DNA from: Roseateles depolymerans | GTDB lineage: Bacteria > Pseudomonadota > Gammaproteobacteria > Burkholderiales > Burkholderiaceae_C | DNA: 64,000 nucleotides | Assembly (NCBI GenBank): GCA_003241055.1 | Contig: QFOD01000006.1 | Coordinates: 1 to 64,000, forward strand | Direction of reading: 5' to 3' | Shown here: piece by piece, positions 8,112-17,473 of the stretch | How the letters are laid out: each line of letters starts with the position of its first letter | How positions within the stretch are numbered: the first letter of the stretch is position 1 | The notes under the pieces: generated by a model | What the model was told of the DNA's origin: nothing | The model's database searches: none | The model's input: only the letters and a program-made list of their open reading frames with translations | Translations under genes and position numbers: made by a program

Positions 8112-9470
8112 TCACCCTGCAGGCTTCTCCGGCGTCAGCCTCACGCTCAGCCCGCTCAGCGACGATGAGTGGCCGGCGCGCACGCTCCAGCCCTGCAGTG
8201 CGGCGATGCGTTTCACGATGGACCAGCCCAGGCCGCTGCCGGTGGCGTCTCCCACCGCGCCGCGCTGGAAGCGCTGGCCCAGGCGGGCCAGCCCGGCCTC
8301 GTCCAGACCCCGGCCGCCATCCTCGACGCGCAGCTGCCAGTCGCCTGCGGCGCCCGCCTCCACGGTCAGCGTGACCGGGCTGCCGGGCGGGCTGTAGCGC
8401 AGCGCGTTGTCCAGCAGATTGCGCAGCAGCACCTGGGTCAGCAGCGGGTCGCCTTCCGCAGGCACCGGGCCAGCGGCCTCCAGCGCCAGCACATGGCCGC
8501 GATTCAGCGGGCTTTCCGCGGCGTCGGCCAGCGCCTGCCGGGCCAGTTCGTGCAGGGCCAGCGGCGAGCGCGGCGGCGTGGCGGCGGCCTCCAGCCGCGC
8601 CATCATCAGCAGCTGGTCGATCAGCCGGGCCGCGCGGTCGCAGCCGGCCAGCGTGGCGGCCAGGGCGTGATCGCGCTCGGCGCTGTCGCTCGCGCCCCGG
8701 GCCACCTGGGCCTGGGCGCGTATTGCGGCGATGGGCGTGCGCAGTTCGTGGGCGGCATCGGCAGTGAGCCTGCGCTCACCCAGCAGCAGCATTTCGATGC
8801 GGGCAAACAACGCGTTCAGCGCCGCCAGCACCGGGGCCAGCTCGGCGGGTGCGCGCGGCAGCTCCAGCGGACTGAGCTGCTCCGGGCGCCGCTGCTGCAG
8901 CTGCGATCGCAGTGCCCGCAAGGGGGCCAAGCCCCAATGCAGGACGCCCGCACTGAGCAGCAGCATCAGCAGCAGTGCGGCGGCGCCCACGCCCGCCAGC
9001 GGTGTCAGCACCGCGTGCAGGATCTCCCGCCGCGCCGCGCTCCGCTCACCCACCATGACGGTCACGTCGTCCTGTCCGCCGCGGGTCACGAAGACGCGCC
9101 AGCTCGTGTGCTCGTGGGTGACCGTGTGGAAGCCGGTGCTCATGCCGGACACCAGCGGTTCGACCGGGGCCTGCGCGGAGCGCAGCACCAGCGCCCCTTC
9201 GTGAAAGACCTGAAACGCCGCACGCGGTGCGTAGCGGTGCAGGCTGGGGGCGTCCAGCACGCGGTCATCGTCGTGCGGCAGGCTGTTGTGCTGCACGACC
9301 AGCAGCGCGGCGGCCTGGGCGAGGTGGGCGTCCAGCAGCTCGTCCAGCTCATGCCGGGCCTGGTGGCTGGCGAGCGCCCCCATCAGGGCCCCCACGCCCA
9401 GGGCCAGGGCCGCCAGGGCGATCAGCAGGCGCGCCTGCAGCGAGGCGGGATGCCCCATGAGCCGCTTCAT
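8112..9470 (-). CDS. Sensor histidine kinase, QseC/PmrB-like
   Basis: This 452-residue membrane histidine kinase has a first membrane segment at about 13-33, a periplasmic sensor region at 35-150, a second membrane segment at about 156-177, then HAMP, HisKA and HATPase_c domains. The phospho-acceptor is H241 in AAHELRTPIAA. RNLLDNALRYSPPG is the N box, and VEDGGRGLDE and GSGLGWSIVKRI are the G boxes. ATG 9470 overlaps the stop of the response-regulator gene (ATGA), so the pair is co-translated. The architecture matches QseC/PmrB kinases; the signal is not known. Confidence 0.9.
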   Translation of the reverse strand: MKRLMGHPASLQARLLIALAALALGVGALMGALASHQARHELDELLDAHLAQAAALLVVQHNSLPHDDDRVLDAPSLHRYAPRAAFQVFHEGALVLRSAQAPVEPLVSGMSTGFHTVTHEHTSWRVFVTRGGQDDVTVMVGERSAARREILHAVLTPLAGVGAAALLLMLLLSAGVLHWGLAPLRALRSQLQQRRPEQLSPLELPRAPAELAPVLAALNALFARIEMLLLGERRLTADAAHELRTPIAAIRAQAQVARGASDSAERDHALAATLAGCDRAARLIDQLLMMARLEAAATPPRSPLALHELARQALADAAESPLNRGHVLALEAAGPVPAEGDPLLTQVLLRNLLDNALRYSPPGSPVTLTVEAGAAGDWQLRVEDGGRGLDEAGLARLGQRFQRGAVGDATGSGLGWSIVKRIAALQGWSVRAGHSSSLSGLSVRLTPEKPAG

Positions 9471-10126
9471 GGCGGCGGCACCCGGTAGCCCACGCCGCGC
9501 ACGGTTTCGATCAGGTCGGCCCCGAGCTTGCGGCGCAGGTGGTGCACGTGGACCTCGATGGCATTGCTGTCCACCTCCTGGCCCCAGGCGTAGAGGCGCT
9601 CCTCCAGCTGCTCGCGGCTCAGCACGCGGCCGGGCTGACGCATCAGCAGCGCGAGCAGGTCGAACTCCCGCGCGGACAGGGCGGGCTCGGCGCCCGCGCG
9701 GCAAACTTGGCGCGTGGCCGGATCGAGGGTCAGGTCGCGCCAGGCCAGGCGCTCCTGGGCCTGGCCGTACGAGCGCCGCACCAGCGCGCGCAGCCGGGCG
9801 CCCAGCTCCAGCAGGTCCACCGGCTTGACGACGTAGTCATCCGCGCCGCCGTCCAGGCCGCGCAGCCGGTCGGGCAGGGCGTCGCGGGCGGTCAGCACCA
9901 ACACCGGCACCTTGCAGCCCGCGCCGCGCACGCGGGCAAGCACCTCCTGGCCATCCAGCCGCGGCAGGCCCAGGTCCAGCACCGCCGCTGCATAGGGCGA
10001 GGCCCGCAGCTCCCGCTCCGCGGCCTCACCATCGCGAACCCAGTCCACCACAAAGCCCTGCTGGTGCAGGCCGTTGCGCAGCCCATCACCCAGCAGGGCG
10101 TCATCTTCGGCAAGCAGGATGCGCAT
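9467..10126 (-). CDS. OmpR-family response regulator, QseB-like
   Basis: This 219-residue protein has a receiver domain (residues 1-115) and a winged-helix DNA-binding domain (about 125-217). D51 in VLDLGLPRLDG is the phosphorylation site, with the acidic pair at residues 8-9 and the conserved lysine in DDYVVKPVDL. The C-terminal VHVHHLRRKLG and ETVRGVGYRV motifs are typical of OmpR/PhoB DNA-binding domains. It lies 2 bp after the cytochrome b561 gene and overlaps the kinase start, so the three genes form an operon. The cytochrome is a likely functional partner or target. Confidence 0.93.
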   Translation of the reverse strand: MRILLAEDDALLGDGLRNGLHQQGFVVDWVRDGEAAERELRASPYAAAVLDLGLPRLDGQEVLARVRGAGCKVPVLVLTARDALPDRLRGLDGGADDYVVKPVDLLELGARLRALVRRSYGQAQERLAWRDLTLDPATRQVCRAGAEPALSAREFDLLALLMRQPGRVLSREQLEERLYAWGQEVDSNAIEVHVHHLRRKLGADLIETVRGVGYRVPPP

Positions 10127-10128
10127 GC

Positions 10129-10839
10129 TCAGTCGTCGTCCCGGTCATGGGCGTGATGATGCCCGCGCTCCAGTGCGCCGCCCGACTCGCCGGCCTGCCA
10201 GGGCGAGGTTGGCCCCAGGCTCCAGGCCCAGAAGCCCAGCACGGCGACGATCAGCAGCGCGGCCAGGCCGCGGTGCATGCGGACCGGCGCGGTGCCGGCG
10301 GGCACGGCCTTGCGGCCGCTCAGCATGGCCGGCACCAGGCGGTCGCGGGTGAGCCAGCTGGTCAGCAGCACGGCCGCCACATGCAGGCCGACCAGCAGCA
10401 GCAGCGCGTTCGCCAGCGCCTCATGAACGTCTTCCCAGGCCTCGCCGCGGCTGTAGGTGAGCCAGCCGCTGCCTGCCACCAGCAGGCTGGTGCCCAGCAG
10501 GGCCAGCACCGCCCAGCCACCCGCCGGGTTGTGGCCCGCATGCGGCCCGGCCCGGCCGCCGAGCAGCGCCCGCAGATGCTCCAGCACGGCGGCCGGGCCG
10601 CGCACAAAGCTCGTGAAGCGCGCCGGCCAGGTGCCCACCAGGCCCCACAGCAGCCGCAGCGTGGCCGCGCCAGCCAGCGTGAGGCCGCAGCTGATGTGCA
10701 CCGCATGCCACCCGTCCGCCTCGGCGGTCAGCCAGGCGCCGGCCACGCTGAGTGCCATCAGCGCGTGCAGCAGCCGGACTGGCGCATCCCACAGGGGCTG
10801 TGTCGGGCGTTGGGTTGATGGGGCGGTGGCGGATTCCAT
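10129..10839 (-). CDS. Cytochrome b561-type integral membrane protein
   Basis: This 236-residue membrane protein resembles the cytochrome b561 / Ni-Fe hydrogenase b-subunit fold: four to five membrane spans with histidines suited to ligating two b hemes (VRLLHALMAL, WHAVHISCG, VHEALANAL, GLHVAAVLL). A histidine/aspartate-rich tail (HHHAHDRDDD) ends the protein and could bind metal. ATG 10839 is preceded by AGGAG at 6-bp spacing, which decides the start over the longer open frame. It probably carries electrons between quinones and a periplasmic or membrane partner. It is the first gene of an operon with the QseBC-like pair, which may sense redox or metal. Confidence 0.85.
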   Translation of the reverse strand: MESATAPSTQRPTQPLWDAPVRLLHALMALSVAGAWLTAEADGWHAVHISCGLTLAGAATLRLLWGLVGTWPARFTSFVRGPAAVLEHLRALLGGRAGPHAGHNPAGGWAVLALLGTSLLVAGSGWLTYSRGEAWEDVHEALANALLLLVGLHVAAVLLTSWLTRDRLVPAMLSGRKAVPAGTAPVRMHRGLAALLIVAVLGFWAWSLGPTSPWQAGESGGALERGHHHAHDRDDD

Positions 10840-10921
10840 GGGGGGCTCCTGAAAGGGGGAGCCCCATGCTGGGCCGCGGGCCTTAGGGTTTTCTGAAGCC
10901 TGCGCTGGGACAATCAAGGCC

Positions 10922-11182
10922 ATGGACTGCCGCCCCCACTGCGCCGCCTGCTGCATCGCGCCGTCGATCAGCTCGCCCATTCCCGGCCACCCTCAGGGCA
11001 AGCCGGCGGGTGTGCGCTGTGCGCAGCTGGACGACGAGCTGCGCTGCAGGATCTTCGGCCAACCCGAGCGGCCAGCGGTGTGTGGCTCGCTGCCGCCGCA
11101 CGAGGAGATGTGCGGCGAGAGCCGCGAGCAGGCGATGCGCTGGCTGGGGTGGATGGAGGAGCAGACGGCGCCCGGGCGTTAG
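10922..11182 (+). CDS. YkgJ-family cysteine-cluster protein
   Basis: This short 86-residue protein begins MDCRPHCAACCIAPSIS, the cysteine arrangement of the YkgJ / zinc-iron chelating family (CxxxCxxCC), with further cysteines at the RCAQLDDELRC and VCGSLPP segments. Such proteins are thought to bind iron-sulphur or zinc and are functionally uncharacterised. The gene is divergent from the cytochrome b561 operon with 82 bp between them. It appears complete. Confidence 0.85.
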   Translation: MDCRPHCAACCIAPSISSPIPGHPQGKPAGVRCAQLDDELRCRIFGQPERPAVCGSLPPHEEMCGESREQAMRWLGWMEEQTAPGR

Positions 11183-11375
11183 CGTCTGCAGCGGTGATGC
11201 CCGCGCGACAGCGAAATTGGACCGCAGTGGTTTTTGGGACGTGCGGGCGCAGCATTCCGGCGTTGGTAGTCGCCACGTTTCCGGCCCGAGTGGCAGGGTC
11301 CGCGCGCAGGCGCTACGCATGAATCAAGTGCCTGTCTTCGCAGGCAGATTTGGTTCAAGTCCGTTCGGAAAGCCT

Positions 11376-11522
11376 ATGCCCTACAACCCCATGGATATCG
11401 TCAATGCCCTGTGCCGTCTGGTCGAAACCCTGCAGGCGTTTCCTCTCGGCAGCATGTTCCTGCTGTTGCTGGGTGGCGTGGTGGTGGCCGGCATCGCGGC
11501 CTTCAGGCGGCCGCAGCGGTGA
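11376..11522 (+). CDS. Possible small membrane protein (48 aa)
   Basis: A 48-residue frame has one strong hydrophobic segment (MFLLLLGGVVVAGIAAF) followed by a positively charged end (RRPQR), the topology of a single-pass small membrane protein. GGAAAG stands just upstream of ATG 11376, a weak ribosome site. It is the only coding candidate in the 360-bp space between the YkgJ gene and the lipoprotein gene. Without homologues it could be chance. Confidence 0.35.
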   Translation: MPYNPMDIVNALCRLVETLQAFPLGSMFLLLLGGVVVAGIAAFRRPQR

Positions 11523-11542
11523 GCCGTTGCCGGCTCAAGCCC

Positions 11543-12037
11543 TCAGCGGCCCGTGCCCTTGCCCGTCACCCGTTCCGTGACCGGCTGGCCGCTTTCGATC
11601 TCCTCCACCCACACCGAGCACTCGTCCGGTGCGATGCGGCCGGCCACGCGGTAGTGCCTGTCGGCCTGAGGCTGGAAGCTGACCTCGCCCTCGGTCTGGC
11701 AGGTCGGGTGGGTCAGCGCCAGGATGGGCGCTGCCCATTGGGTGGTGGCCATCAGCTGCAGCCGGGAGGCGTGCAGTGGCAGCTCGTTGGTCATGGCGAT
11801 CGGGTTGATGCTGAAGCCGCGCCCCTGGTTGGCGTTCAGCGTGGCGATGCTGCTGCTGAGCAGGCGGCGGCCGTCGACACGGCGGATCTCGAACACATGC
11901 AGCAGCTGGTCGCTACGGCGCTGGATCTGGTCGGCCACGTTGACCGTGGGGCCGGTGTAATCGGCGGGGGCGGCGGGCTCGAAGCTGGCGCAGCCGCCAA
12001 GCAGGGCCAGGGCGCCAAGGCACAGGGCGTATTTCAT
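11543..12037 (-). CDS. Predicted lipoprotein, function unknown
   Basis: The 164-residue protein starts with a lipoprotein signal MKYALCLGALALLGGC (lipobox LGGC, lipidated cysteine at 16). The remainder is a small soluble periplasmic domain with two cysteines (TCQTEGE and DECSVWVE) that could pair. No family is recognised. It is transcribed away from the PAS-GGDEF-EAL gene with about 180 bp between them, and that gap shows no clear further gene. Confidence 0.7.
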   Translation of the reverse strand: MKYALCLGALALLGGCASFEPAAPADYTGPTVNVADQIQRRSDQLLHVFEIRRVDGRRLLSSSIATLNANQGRGFSINPIAMTNELPLHASRLQLMATTQWAAPILALTHPTCQTEGEVSFQPQADRHYRVAGRIAPDECSVWVEEIESGQPVTERVTGKGTGR

Positions 12038-12221
12038 CGGCGCTAGCTTAGCCGCAGCCTCGCGAGGCTGACCGTGGTCAGGGCATGGCGTGTAAATGTG
12101 TGATTAGCGTGCGGGATTGCCGCCCTGGCGGTTTGCGTATGTCGGGAACGGCCGCTGGCTTCTTAGCATCCGGTCCACCTTGCCCCAAGTCCGCAGCCCC
12201 TGCCGGTCCGGGAGGTTGTGA

Positions 12222-15200
12222 TTGAGGTTGTCCGTGGATCTGGAAGTCGACTCGAGCGCCGCGCAGCTGGGCGCGTCCGCCCTCGATGGGGGCGGCAAAT
12301 TGCGGGGCCTGGATGGCCGGGCCCTGAACCAGGCCTTCGTGGTGGTCACCTACTCGCGCGACGGCAAGGTGCGTGCGGCCAACTACCAGTTCCTGCGCCT
12401 GTTCGGCTGCAACCTGGGCGAGCTGGTCGGCCAGGACGTCAATCGCTACCTCTCCAAGTCCAACACCCGCAGCCGGCTGGCCGACCTGTGGCCCAAGCTG
12501 GCGGCCGGCCAGCGCCATCGGGAGATCCGCCTGTGGATCGCCGCGGGCGGTCGCGAGGTGTGGCTGGAATCACGCTTCATTCCGGTCGTCGATGCCAGCG
12601 GGCATGTCGAGGCCATCGTGCAGATCGCCGAGGACATCACGGCGCGGCTGGAGCAGGACACCGAGCTGCGCGGGCAGATCTCCGCCATCCAGTCCACCTA
12701 CGCGGTGGCCCACTTCGCGGTGGACGGCCGCGTGCTGTGGGTCAACGACGCCTACCTGGCCATCACCGGCTACGACCGTGGCGAGCTGCTCGAGAGCACG
12801 CACGAGCTGTTCGTGCCGCCGGACCTGCGCGGCGAAGACAGCTCGGGCGCCTTCTGGAGCCGCCTGGTGGCCGGCGAGCACGAGTCCGGCGAGTACTGGC
12901 GCGTGGGCAAGGACGATGCCGACCTCTGGCTGAGCGCCGTCTACGTGCCCATCCTGGATCCGGCCGGGCGCACCACCAAGATCGTCCAGTTCGCCACCGA
13001 CATCACCGCGCAGAAGCTGCGCCAGGCGGACTACCAGTCGCAGGTCACGGCCATCCACAAGTCCAACTGCGTGGTCACCTTCGACATGCACGGCTGCATC
13101 GTGGACGCCAACGATCTCTTCCTGGAGGAGACGGGCTACAGCCGCCAGGAGCTGCTGGGCCGGCACCACCGCATGTTCGTCGACCCCAGCCATGCCCACA
13201 GCGCCGACTACGCCGCGTTCTGGAGCGAGCTGCGGCGCGGCCGGCATCACGCGGGGCTGTACCAGCGCTATGCCAAGGGCGGCCGCGAGATCTGGCTGCA
13301 GGCCACCTACAACCCCATCATGAACGCCGCCGGCAAGCCGGTGAAGGTGGTGAAGTACGCCACCGTCGTCACCGAGCAGCGCCTGCTGCAGGCCGAGCAC
13401 CAGGGCCAGATCGCCGCGATCAACGACGCGCACTGCGTCGTCGCCTTCGACCTTGAGGGCCGGGTGCTGGACGCCAACGAGAACTTCCTGCGCGTCTCGG
13501 GCTACCGCTTCGCCGAGGTGCGCGGCCGCCATCACCGGCTGTTCGTGTCGCCCGAGGTGGCGGACAGCGAAGAGTACCGCGCCTTCTGGCGAGAGCTGGC
13601 ACGCGGCACCCACCACTCGGGTGAGTACAAGCGCATCGCCCGGGACGGCCGCGAGATCTGGTTGCAGGCCACCTACAACCCCATCCGCGACATGAACGGC
13701 CGGGTGTTCAAGGTGGTGAAGTACGCCACCGACGTCACCGAGGCCAAGCTGCGCCAGGCCGACTACCAGAGCCAGATCGAGGCCATCCACAAGTCCCAGG
13801 ACGTCGTGGTGTTCGCGCTGGACGGCACCATCCTCGACGCCAACGAGCGCTTCCTGGCCACCGTGGGCTACGAGCGCGAGGAGCTGGTGGGCCAGCACCA
13901 CGCCATGCTGGTGGAGCGCGAGGTGGCCGGCAGCCAGGACTACCTCGGCTTCTGGCGCACGCTGAAGGCGGGCCAGCACCATGCGGGCCTGTACAAGCGC
14001 GTCGGCAAGGGCGGGCGGGAGATCTGGATCCAGGCCTCCTACAACCCCATCCTCGACCTCAACGGCCGGCCCTTCAAGGTGGTGAAGTTCGCCACCGACG
14101 TCAGCGCCAACATCGCGCTGGCCGAGGCCTTTGCCGAGACCAAGCGCCAGGCCCAGCTGGACTCCGCCACCTCGCTGCCCAACCGCGCCAAGCTGACCAC
14201 CTTCCTGGGCACGCACCTGGCCGATGCCACCGGCACGCTGGCGCTGTTCTATGTGGATGTGGACCACTTCAGCCAGGTCAACGAACAGCACGGCCACCTG
14301 GCCGGCGACCGCGTGCTGGCCGAGCTGGCGGACCGCATGCGCCGCCTGCTGCGCGAGGACCAGATGGCCGCGCGCGTGGGGGGCGACGAGTTCGTCATTG
14401 CCGCGCCCGGCATGGGGGCGGATGCCGTCGAGCGCTTCTGCCAGGTGCTGCTGGACAAGCTGTCCGAGCCCATCCTGGCGGCGGAGACCGAGGAGGTCAG
14501 TGTCAGCGTGTCCATCGGCGTGGCCATGGCGCCCACCGACGGCAGCACGCCCGACGACCTGCTGCGTGCCGGCGACACCGCGCTGGCCACCTCCAAGCGC
14601 AGCGGCCGCGCCTGCCGCAGCTATTTCTCGGACGAGCTCAACGCCCGGCTCTACGGCCAGCGCAAGCTCATCGAGGACATGCGCAACAGCTTCGCGGCCG
14701 GCGACTTCTACCTGGAATACCAGCCGCGCTTCGACACCGCCAGCCGCGAGGTGCGCAGCGTCGAGGCGCTGGTGCGCTGGTCGCACCCGGAGCGCGGGCG
14801 TGTGGGCCCGGCCGAGTTCATCCCGCTGGCCGAGCAGTGCGGCCTGGTCGTGCCGCTGGGCGAATGGATACTGAACCAGGCCTGCCTGGTGACGGCCAGC
14901 TGGCCCGGCATCGGCGTGTCGGTCAACCTGTCGCCGGTGCAGTTCGGCGATGACGACCTGGTGCGCAAGGTCAGCGAGGCGCTGCAGCGCTCCGGGCTGC
15001 CGGCCGACCGGCTGGAGCTGGAGATCACCGAGGGCGTGCTGCTGGCCGACAGCCGGCGCGCGCTGGACGTGCTGGGCGCCCTCAAGCAGCTGGGGGTGCG
15101 GCTGGCGATCGACGACTTCGGCACCGGCTACTCGTCGCTCAGCTACCTGCGCAACTTCCCGTTCGACGTCATCAAGGTGGACCGCAGCTTCGTGCGCGAC

Positions 15201-15428
15201 CTGGCCACGTCGGAAAGCTCGCGCCCCATCGTCCAGGCCATCCTGGCGCTGGGGCGGGCGCTGGGGCTCTCGGTCACGGCCGAGGGCGTCGAGACCCAGG
15301 AGCAGCTGGACCTGCTGCTGGACGACGGCTGCGGCGAGGTGCAGGGCTTCCTGCTGGCCATGCCCTCGTCGAGCCTGGAGATCACGCGCCTGCTGGCGCA
15401 CCAGCAGGGCGGCAAGCCGGCCGCCTGA
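12222..15428 (+). CDS. Five-PAS GGDEF-EAL cyclic-di-GMP signalling protein
   Basis: This 1068-residue cytoplasmic protein has no membrane segment. Five PAS domains occur at about residues 36-150, 155-272, 277-394, 399-516 and 521-638, repeating with a period near 122 residues. Linkers such as LRQADYQSQ and AIHKS recur, and so do the motifs GR/QHHxM/L and GREIWLQA(T/S)YNPI. A GGDEF domain follows (intact GGDEF at 720-724), then an EAL domain (E848-A-L, ITEGVLL, DDFGTGYSSLSYL, KVDRSFV, TAEGVET), so both synthase and phosphodiesterase residues are present. The RxxD inhibitory site is degenerate (RED followed by Q). The best start is TTG 12222, seven bases after GGAGG. The protein probably adjusts c-di-GMP in response to redox, oxygen or a ligand bound by the PAS array. 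Confidence 0.93.
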   Translation: MRLSVDLEVDSSAAQLGASALDGGGKLRGLDGRALNQAFVVVTYSRDGKVRAANYQFLRLFGCNLGELVGQDVNRYLSKSNTRSRLADLWPKLAAGQRHREIRLWIAAGGREVWLESRFIPVVDASGHVEAIVQIAEDITARLEQDTELRGQISAIQSTYAVAHFAVDGRVLWVNDAYLAITGYDRGELLESTHELFVPPDLRGEDSSGAFWSRLVAGEHESGEYWRVGKDDADLWLSAVYVPILDPAGRTTKIVQFATDITAQKLRQADYQSQVTAIHKSNCVVTFDMHGCIVDANDLFLEETGYSRQELLGRHHRMFVDPSHAHSADYAAFWSELRRGRHHAGLYQRYAKGGREIWLQATYNPIMNAAGKPVKVVKYATVVTEQRLLQAEHQGQIAAINDAHCVVAFDLEGRVLDANENFLRVSGYRFAEVRGRHHRLFVSPEVADSEEYRAFWRELARGTHHSGEYKRIARDGREIWLQATYNPIRDMNGRVFKVVKYATDVTEAKLRQADYQSQIEAIHKSQDVVVFALDGTILDANERFLATVGYEREELVGQHHAMLVEREVAGSQDYLGFWRTLKAGQHHAGLYKRVGKGGREIWIQASYNPILDLNGRPFKVVKFATDVSANIALAEAFAETKRQAQLDSATSLPNRAKLTTFLGTHLADATGTLALFYVDVDHFSQVNEQHGHLAGDRVLAELADRMRRLLREDQMAARVGGDEFVIAAPGMGADAVERFCQVLLDKLSEPILAAETEEVSVSVSIGVAMAPTDGSTPDDLLRAGDTALATSKRSGRACRSYFSDELNARLYGQRKLIEDMRNSFAAGDFYLEYQPRFDTASREVRSVEALVRWSHPERGRVGPAEFIPLAEQCGLVVPLGEWILNQACLVTASWPGIGVSVNLSPVQFGDDDLVRKVSEALQRSGLPADRLELEITEGVLLADSRRALDVLGALKQLGVRLAIDDFGTGYSSLSYLRNFPFDVIKVDRSFVRDLATSESSRPIVQAILALGRALGLSVTAEGVETQEQLDLLLDDGCGEVQGFLLAMPSSSLEITRLLAHQQGGKPAA

Positions 15429-15467
15429 GCGCACCAGCGCTCAAGTGGCCGCCCGCCGGCGCGGGCC

Positions 15468-16631
15468 TCAGCGCGCCACCGCGCTGCGCATGGAGCGGGC
15501 CACGAAGGCCAGGCCCGCCACCGTCATCGCGATGCCGGTCAGCACGCCCGGCAGCACCTGCGTCCAGCGCAGCGCCTCGCCCTTGAGCACCAGCATCATC
15601 AGCGTGTTCTGGGCAAGACCTGGCACCCACAGGTACCACGGCGCCTCGCCGCCCGGGTTGAACATGCTGACCATGGGCATCAGGCTGATCGCCGTGATCA
15701 CCAGGGCGCTGCTGGCCTGGGCCTCCTTGAAGCTCTTGGAGCGTATCGCCAGCGCCATCAGCAGTGCCGACAGCCCGGCCGCGAGCGGGATCTGCAGCAG
15801 CCAGAAGGCCAGCACCTCGCTGCTGCCGAACTGGAACATCGCCTGCAGGCTGTCGCTCTTGAGCAGCCACTGCGCGGGCACGAAGCTCAGGGACGACATC
15901 AACGCCACCGCCATGCTCAGCAGCGCCACGGCGCCCCACTTGCCCGCCACGATGGCGCCATGCGGCACCGGGTTCATCAGCAGCGGCTCCAGCGAGCCGC
16001 GCTCGCGCTCGCCGGCCGTGCTGTCCAGCGCGGCGGTCAGCGCGCCGTACAGCACCGCCATGATGATGAACATAGGCAGGATGGCGGTCAGCTTGACCGC
16101 GCGGGCCTGCACGCCGGCCAGGTCGCGCTCCTGCACGTCCACCGGCTCCAGCAGCTGCATGGACACGCCGCGCATGGCCAGGTTCAGCGCCGCACGTTCG
16201 CGGTTGAAGCCCAGCAGCAGCCGCTGCACCGTGCCCACGCCCGCGCTGGCACGCTGGTTCGCGCTGTCGCTGACCACCTCGAGGGTGGGCGGCTCGCCGC
16301 TGAGCAGCTTGGCCTCGAAGTCCTGCGGCACCACCACCACCGGCTCCTGCAGCTTGCTGTCGCGCAGCCGGGCCTCGTAGTCGGCGGGCGCGGCCTTGAG
16401 CGTGTAGGTCTGGCGCTCCAGGTAGTTGGCCAGCGTCGGCGCATGCTCCATGCCCACGGTCATCAGCTCGCGCTTGTCGGCGCGCGCCTCCAGCGATGCG
16501 ATCAGGCCCGACAGCGCGGTCAGCAGCAGCGGCCCCATCAGCAGCGCCGGCAGCAGCATGCGCAGCAGCGTGCGGCGGTCGCGCAGCGCGTCGATCAGCT
16601 CCTTGGTGAAAACAATCCAGGCTTGAGTCAT
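15468..16631 (-). CDS. ABC-2 type exporter permease, NatB-like
   Basis: This 387-residue ABC permease has a first membrane segment at about 21-45, a long extracytoplasmic domain to about 180, and a C-terminal block of five spans. This is the ABC-2/NatB layout of sodium or antibiotic exporters. GERERGSLEPLLMNPV is the conserved coupling segment of the family. ATG 16631 overlaps the stop of the ATPase gene (ATGA), which fixes the start over a longer upstream frame. It is the last gene of a coupled trio with the ATPase and a secreted hydrolase. Confidence 0.88.
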   Translation of the reverse strand: MTQAWIVFTKELIDALRDRRTLLRMLLPALLMGPLLLTALSGLIASLEARADKRELMTVGMEHAPTLANYLERQTYTLKAAPADYEARLRDSKLQEPVVVVPQDFEAKLLSGEPPTLEVVSDSANQRASAGVGTVQRLLLGFNRERAALNLAMRGVSMQLLEPVDVQERDLAGVQARAVKLTAILPMFIIMAVLYGALTAALDSTAGERERGSLEPLLMNPVPHGAIVAGKWGAVALLSMAVALMSSLSFVPAQWLLKSDSLQAMFQFGSSEVLAFWLLQIPLAAGLSALLMALAIRSKSFKEAQASSALVITAISLMPMVSMFNPGGEAPWYLWVPGLAQNTLMMLVLKGEALRWTQVLPGVLTGIAMTVAGLAFVARSMRSAVAR

Positions 16632-17473
16632 GCCAACCCCTTTTCCATTGAACCCATGGGCAGTGCGCCCGGGGTGATGCCGGCCGGCGCCGAGGCCACC
16701 GTTTCCTGCGGGAACGCGAGCTTCACGAACGCATCCTCGAAGCGGGTCTCGCCTGCCTGCGCCAGCAGGGCCGGCACGCTGCCGCGCGCCACGCTGCGGC
16801 CGTGGGACACGACGACGACCTCGTCGCACAGCATCTCCACCTCCTGCATGATGTGGGTGGAAAACACGATGCACTTGGCGCCGCCCGCCGGGCTCTTGAG
16901 CCAGCGCAGCGCCTCGCGCAGCGCCCGCGTGGCCAGCACGTCCAGCCCGTTGGTGGGCTCGTCCAGCACGATGTTGGCGGGGTCATGCACCAGCGCGCGG
17001 GCCAGCGCCGTCTTCATGCGCTCGCCCTGGCTGAAGCCGTCGGCCCGGCGGTCCAGGATGGGCTGCATCTCCAGCAGCCGGGCCAGCTCGTCGGCCCGCG
17101 CGTTCGCGGCCTCGGGCGCCATGCCCTGCAGGCGGCCGTAGTAGACGACGTTCTCGCGCGCGGTCAGCCGCGGGTACAGGCCATGCGCGTCGCCCAGGAT
17201 GCCCATGCGGGCCAGCGCCCGCTGCGGCGTCTGCAGCACGTCCAGGCCGTCGACCTGGATGCTGCCGGCGTCCGGCTTGAACAGCCCGGCCAGCATGCGC
17301 AGCGTGGTGGTCTTGCCCGCGCCGTTGGCGCCCAGCAGGCCGGTGATGCGGCCATCATCGGCCTGCACGCTCACGCCCTGCACCGCCTGCACGATGCGCT
17401 TGGGCGCCTTCTTCAGCAGCCCGCCGCTGCCGGCGCTGACGAAGCGCTTGTGTACGTCCTGGATGTGGATCAT
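16628..17473 (-). CDS. ABC exporter ATP-binding protein, NatA-like
   Basis: This 281-residue ATPase has Walker A GANGAGKTT at 48-56, a signature loop of the form FSQGERMKTALARAL instead of LSGGQ, and Walker B IVLDEPTNGLD followed by FSTHIMQEVEMLCD. These are NatA features. It pairs with the NatB-like permease, whose start overlaps its stop. Its own start (ATG 17473) overlaps the stop of the hydrolase upstream. Sodium, peptide or drug export are all possible cargoes. Confidence 0.92.
   Translation of the reverse strand: MIHIQDVHKRFVSAGSGGLLKKAPKRIVQAVQGVSVQADDGRITGLLGANGAGKTTTLRMLAGLFKPDAGSIQVDGLDVLQTPQRALARMGILGDAHGLYPRLTARENVVYYGRLQGMAPEAANARADELARLLEMQPILDRRADGFSQGERMKTALARALVHDPANIVLDEPTNGLDVLATRALREALRWLKSPAGGAKCIVFSTHIMQEVEMLCDEVVVVSHGRSVARGSVPALLAQAGETRFEDAFVKLAFPQETVASAPAGITPGALPMGSMEKGLA

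Noticed and set aside
12570..15434. Long antisense open frame opposite the PAS-GGDEF-EAL gene
   Set aside because: High GC produces long antisense frames; the amino-acid composition is histidine/glutamine/arginine-rich and no domain is present.
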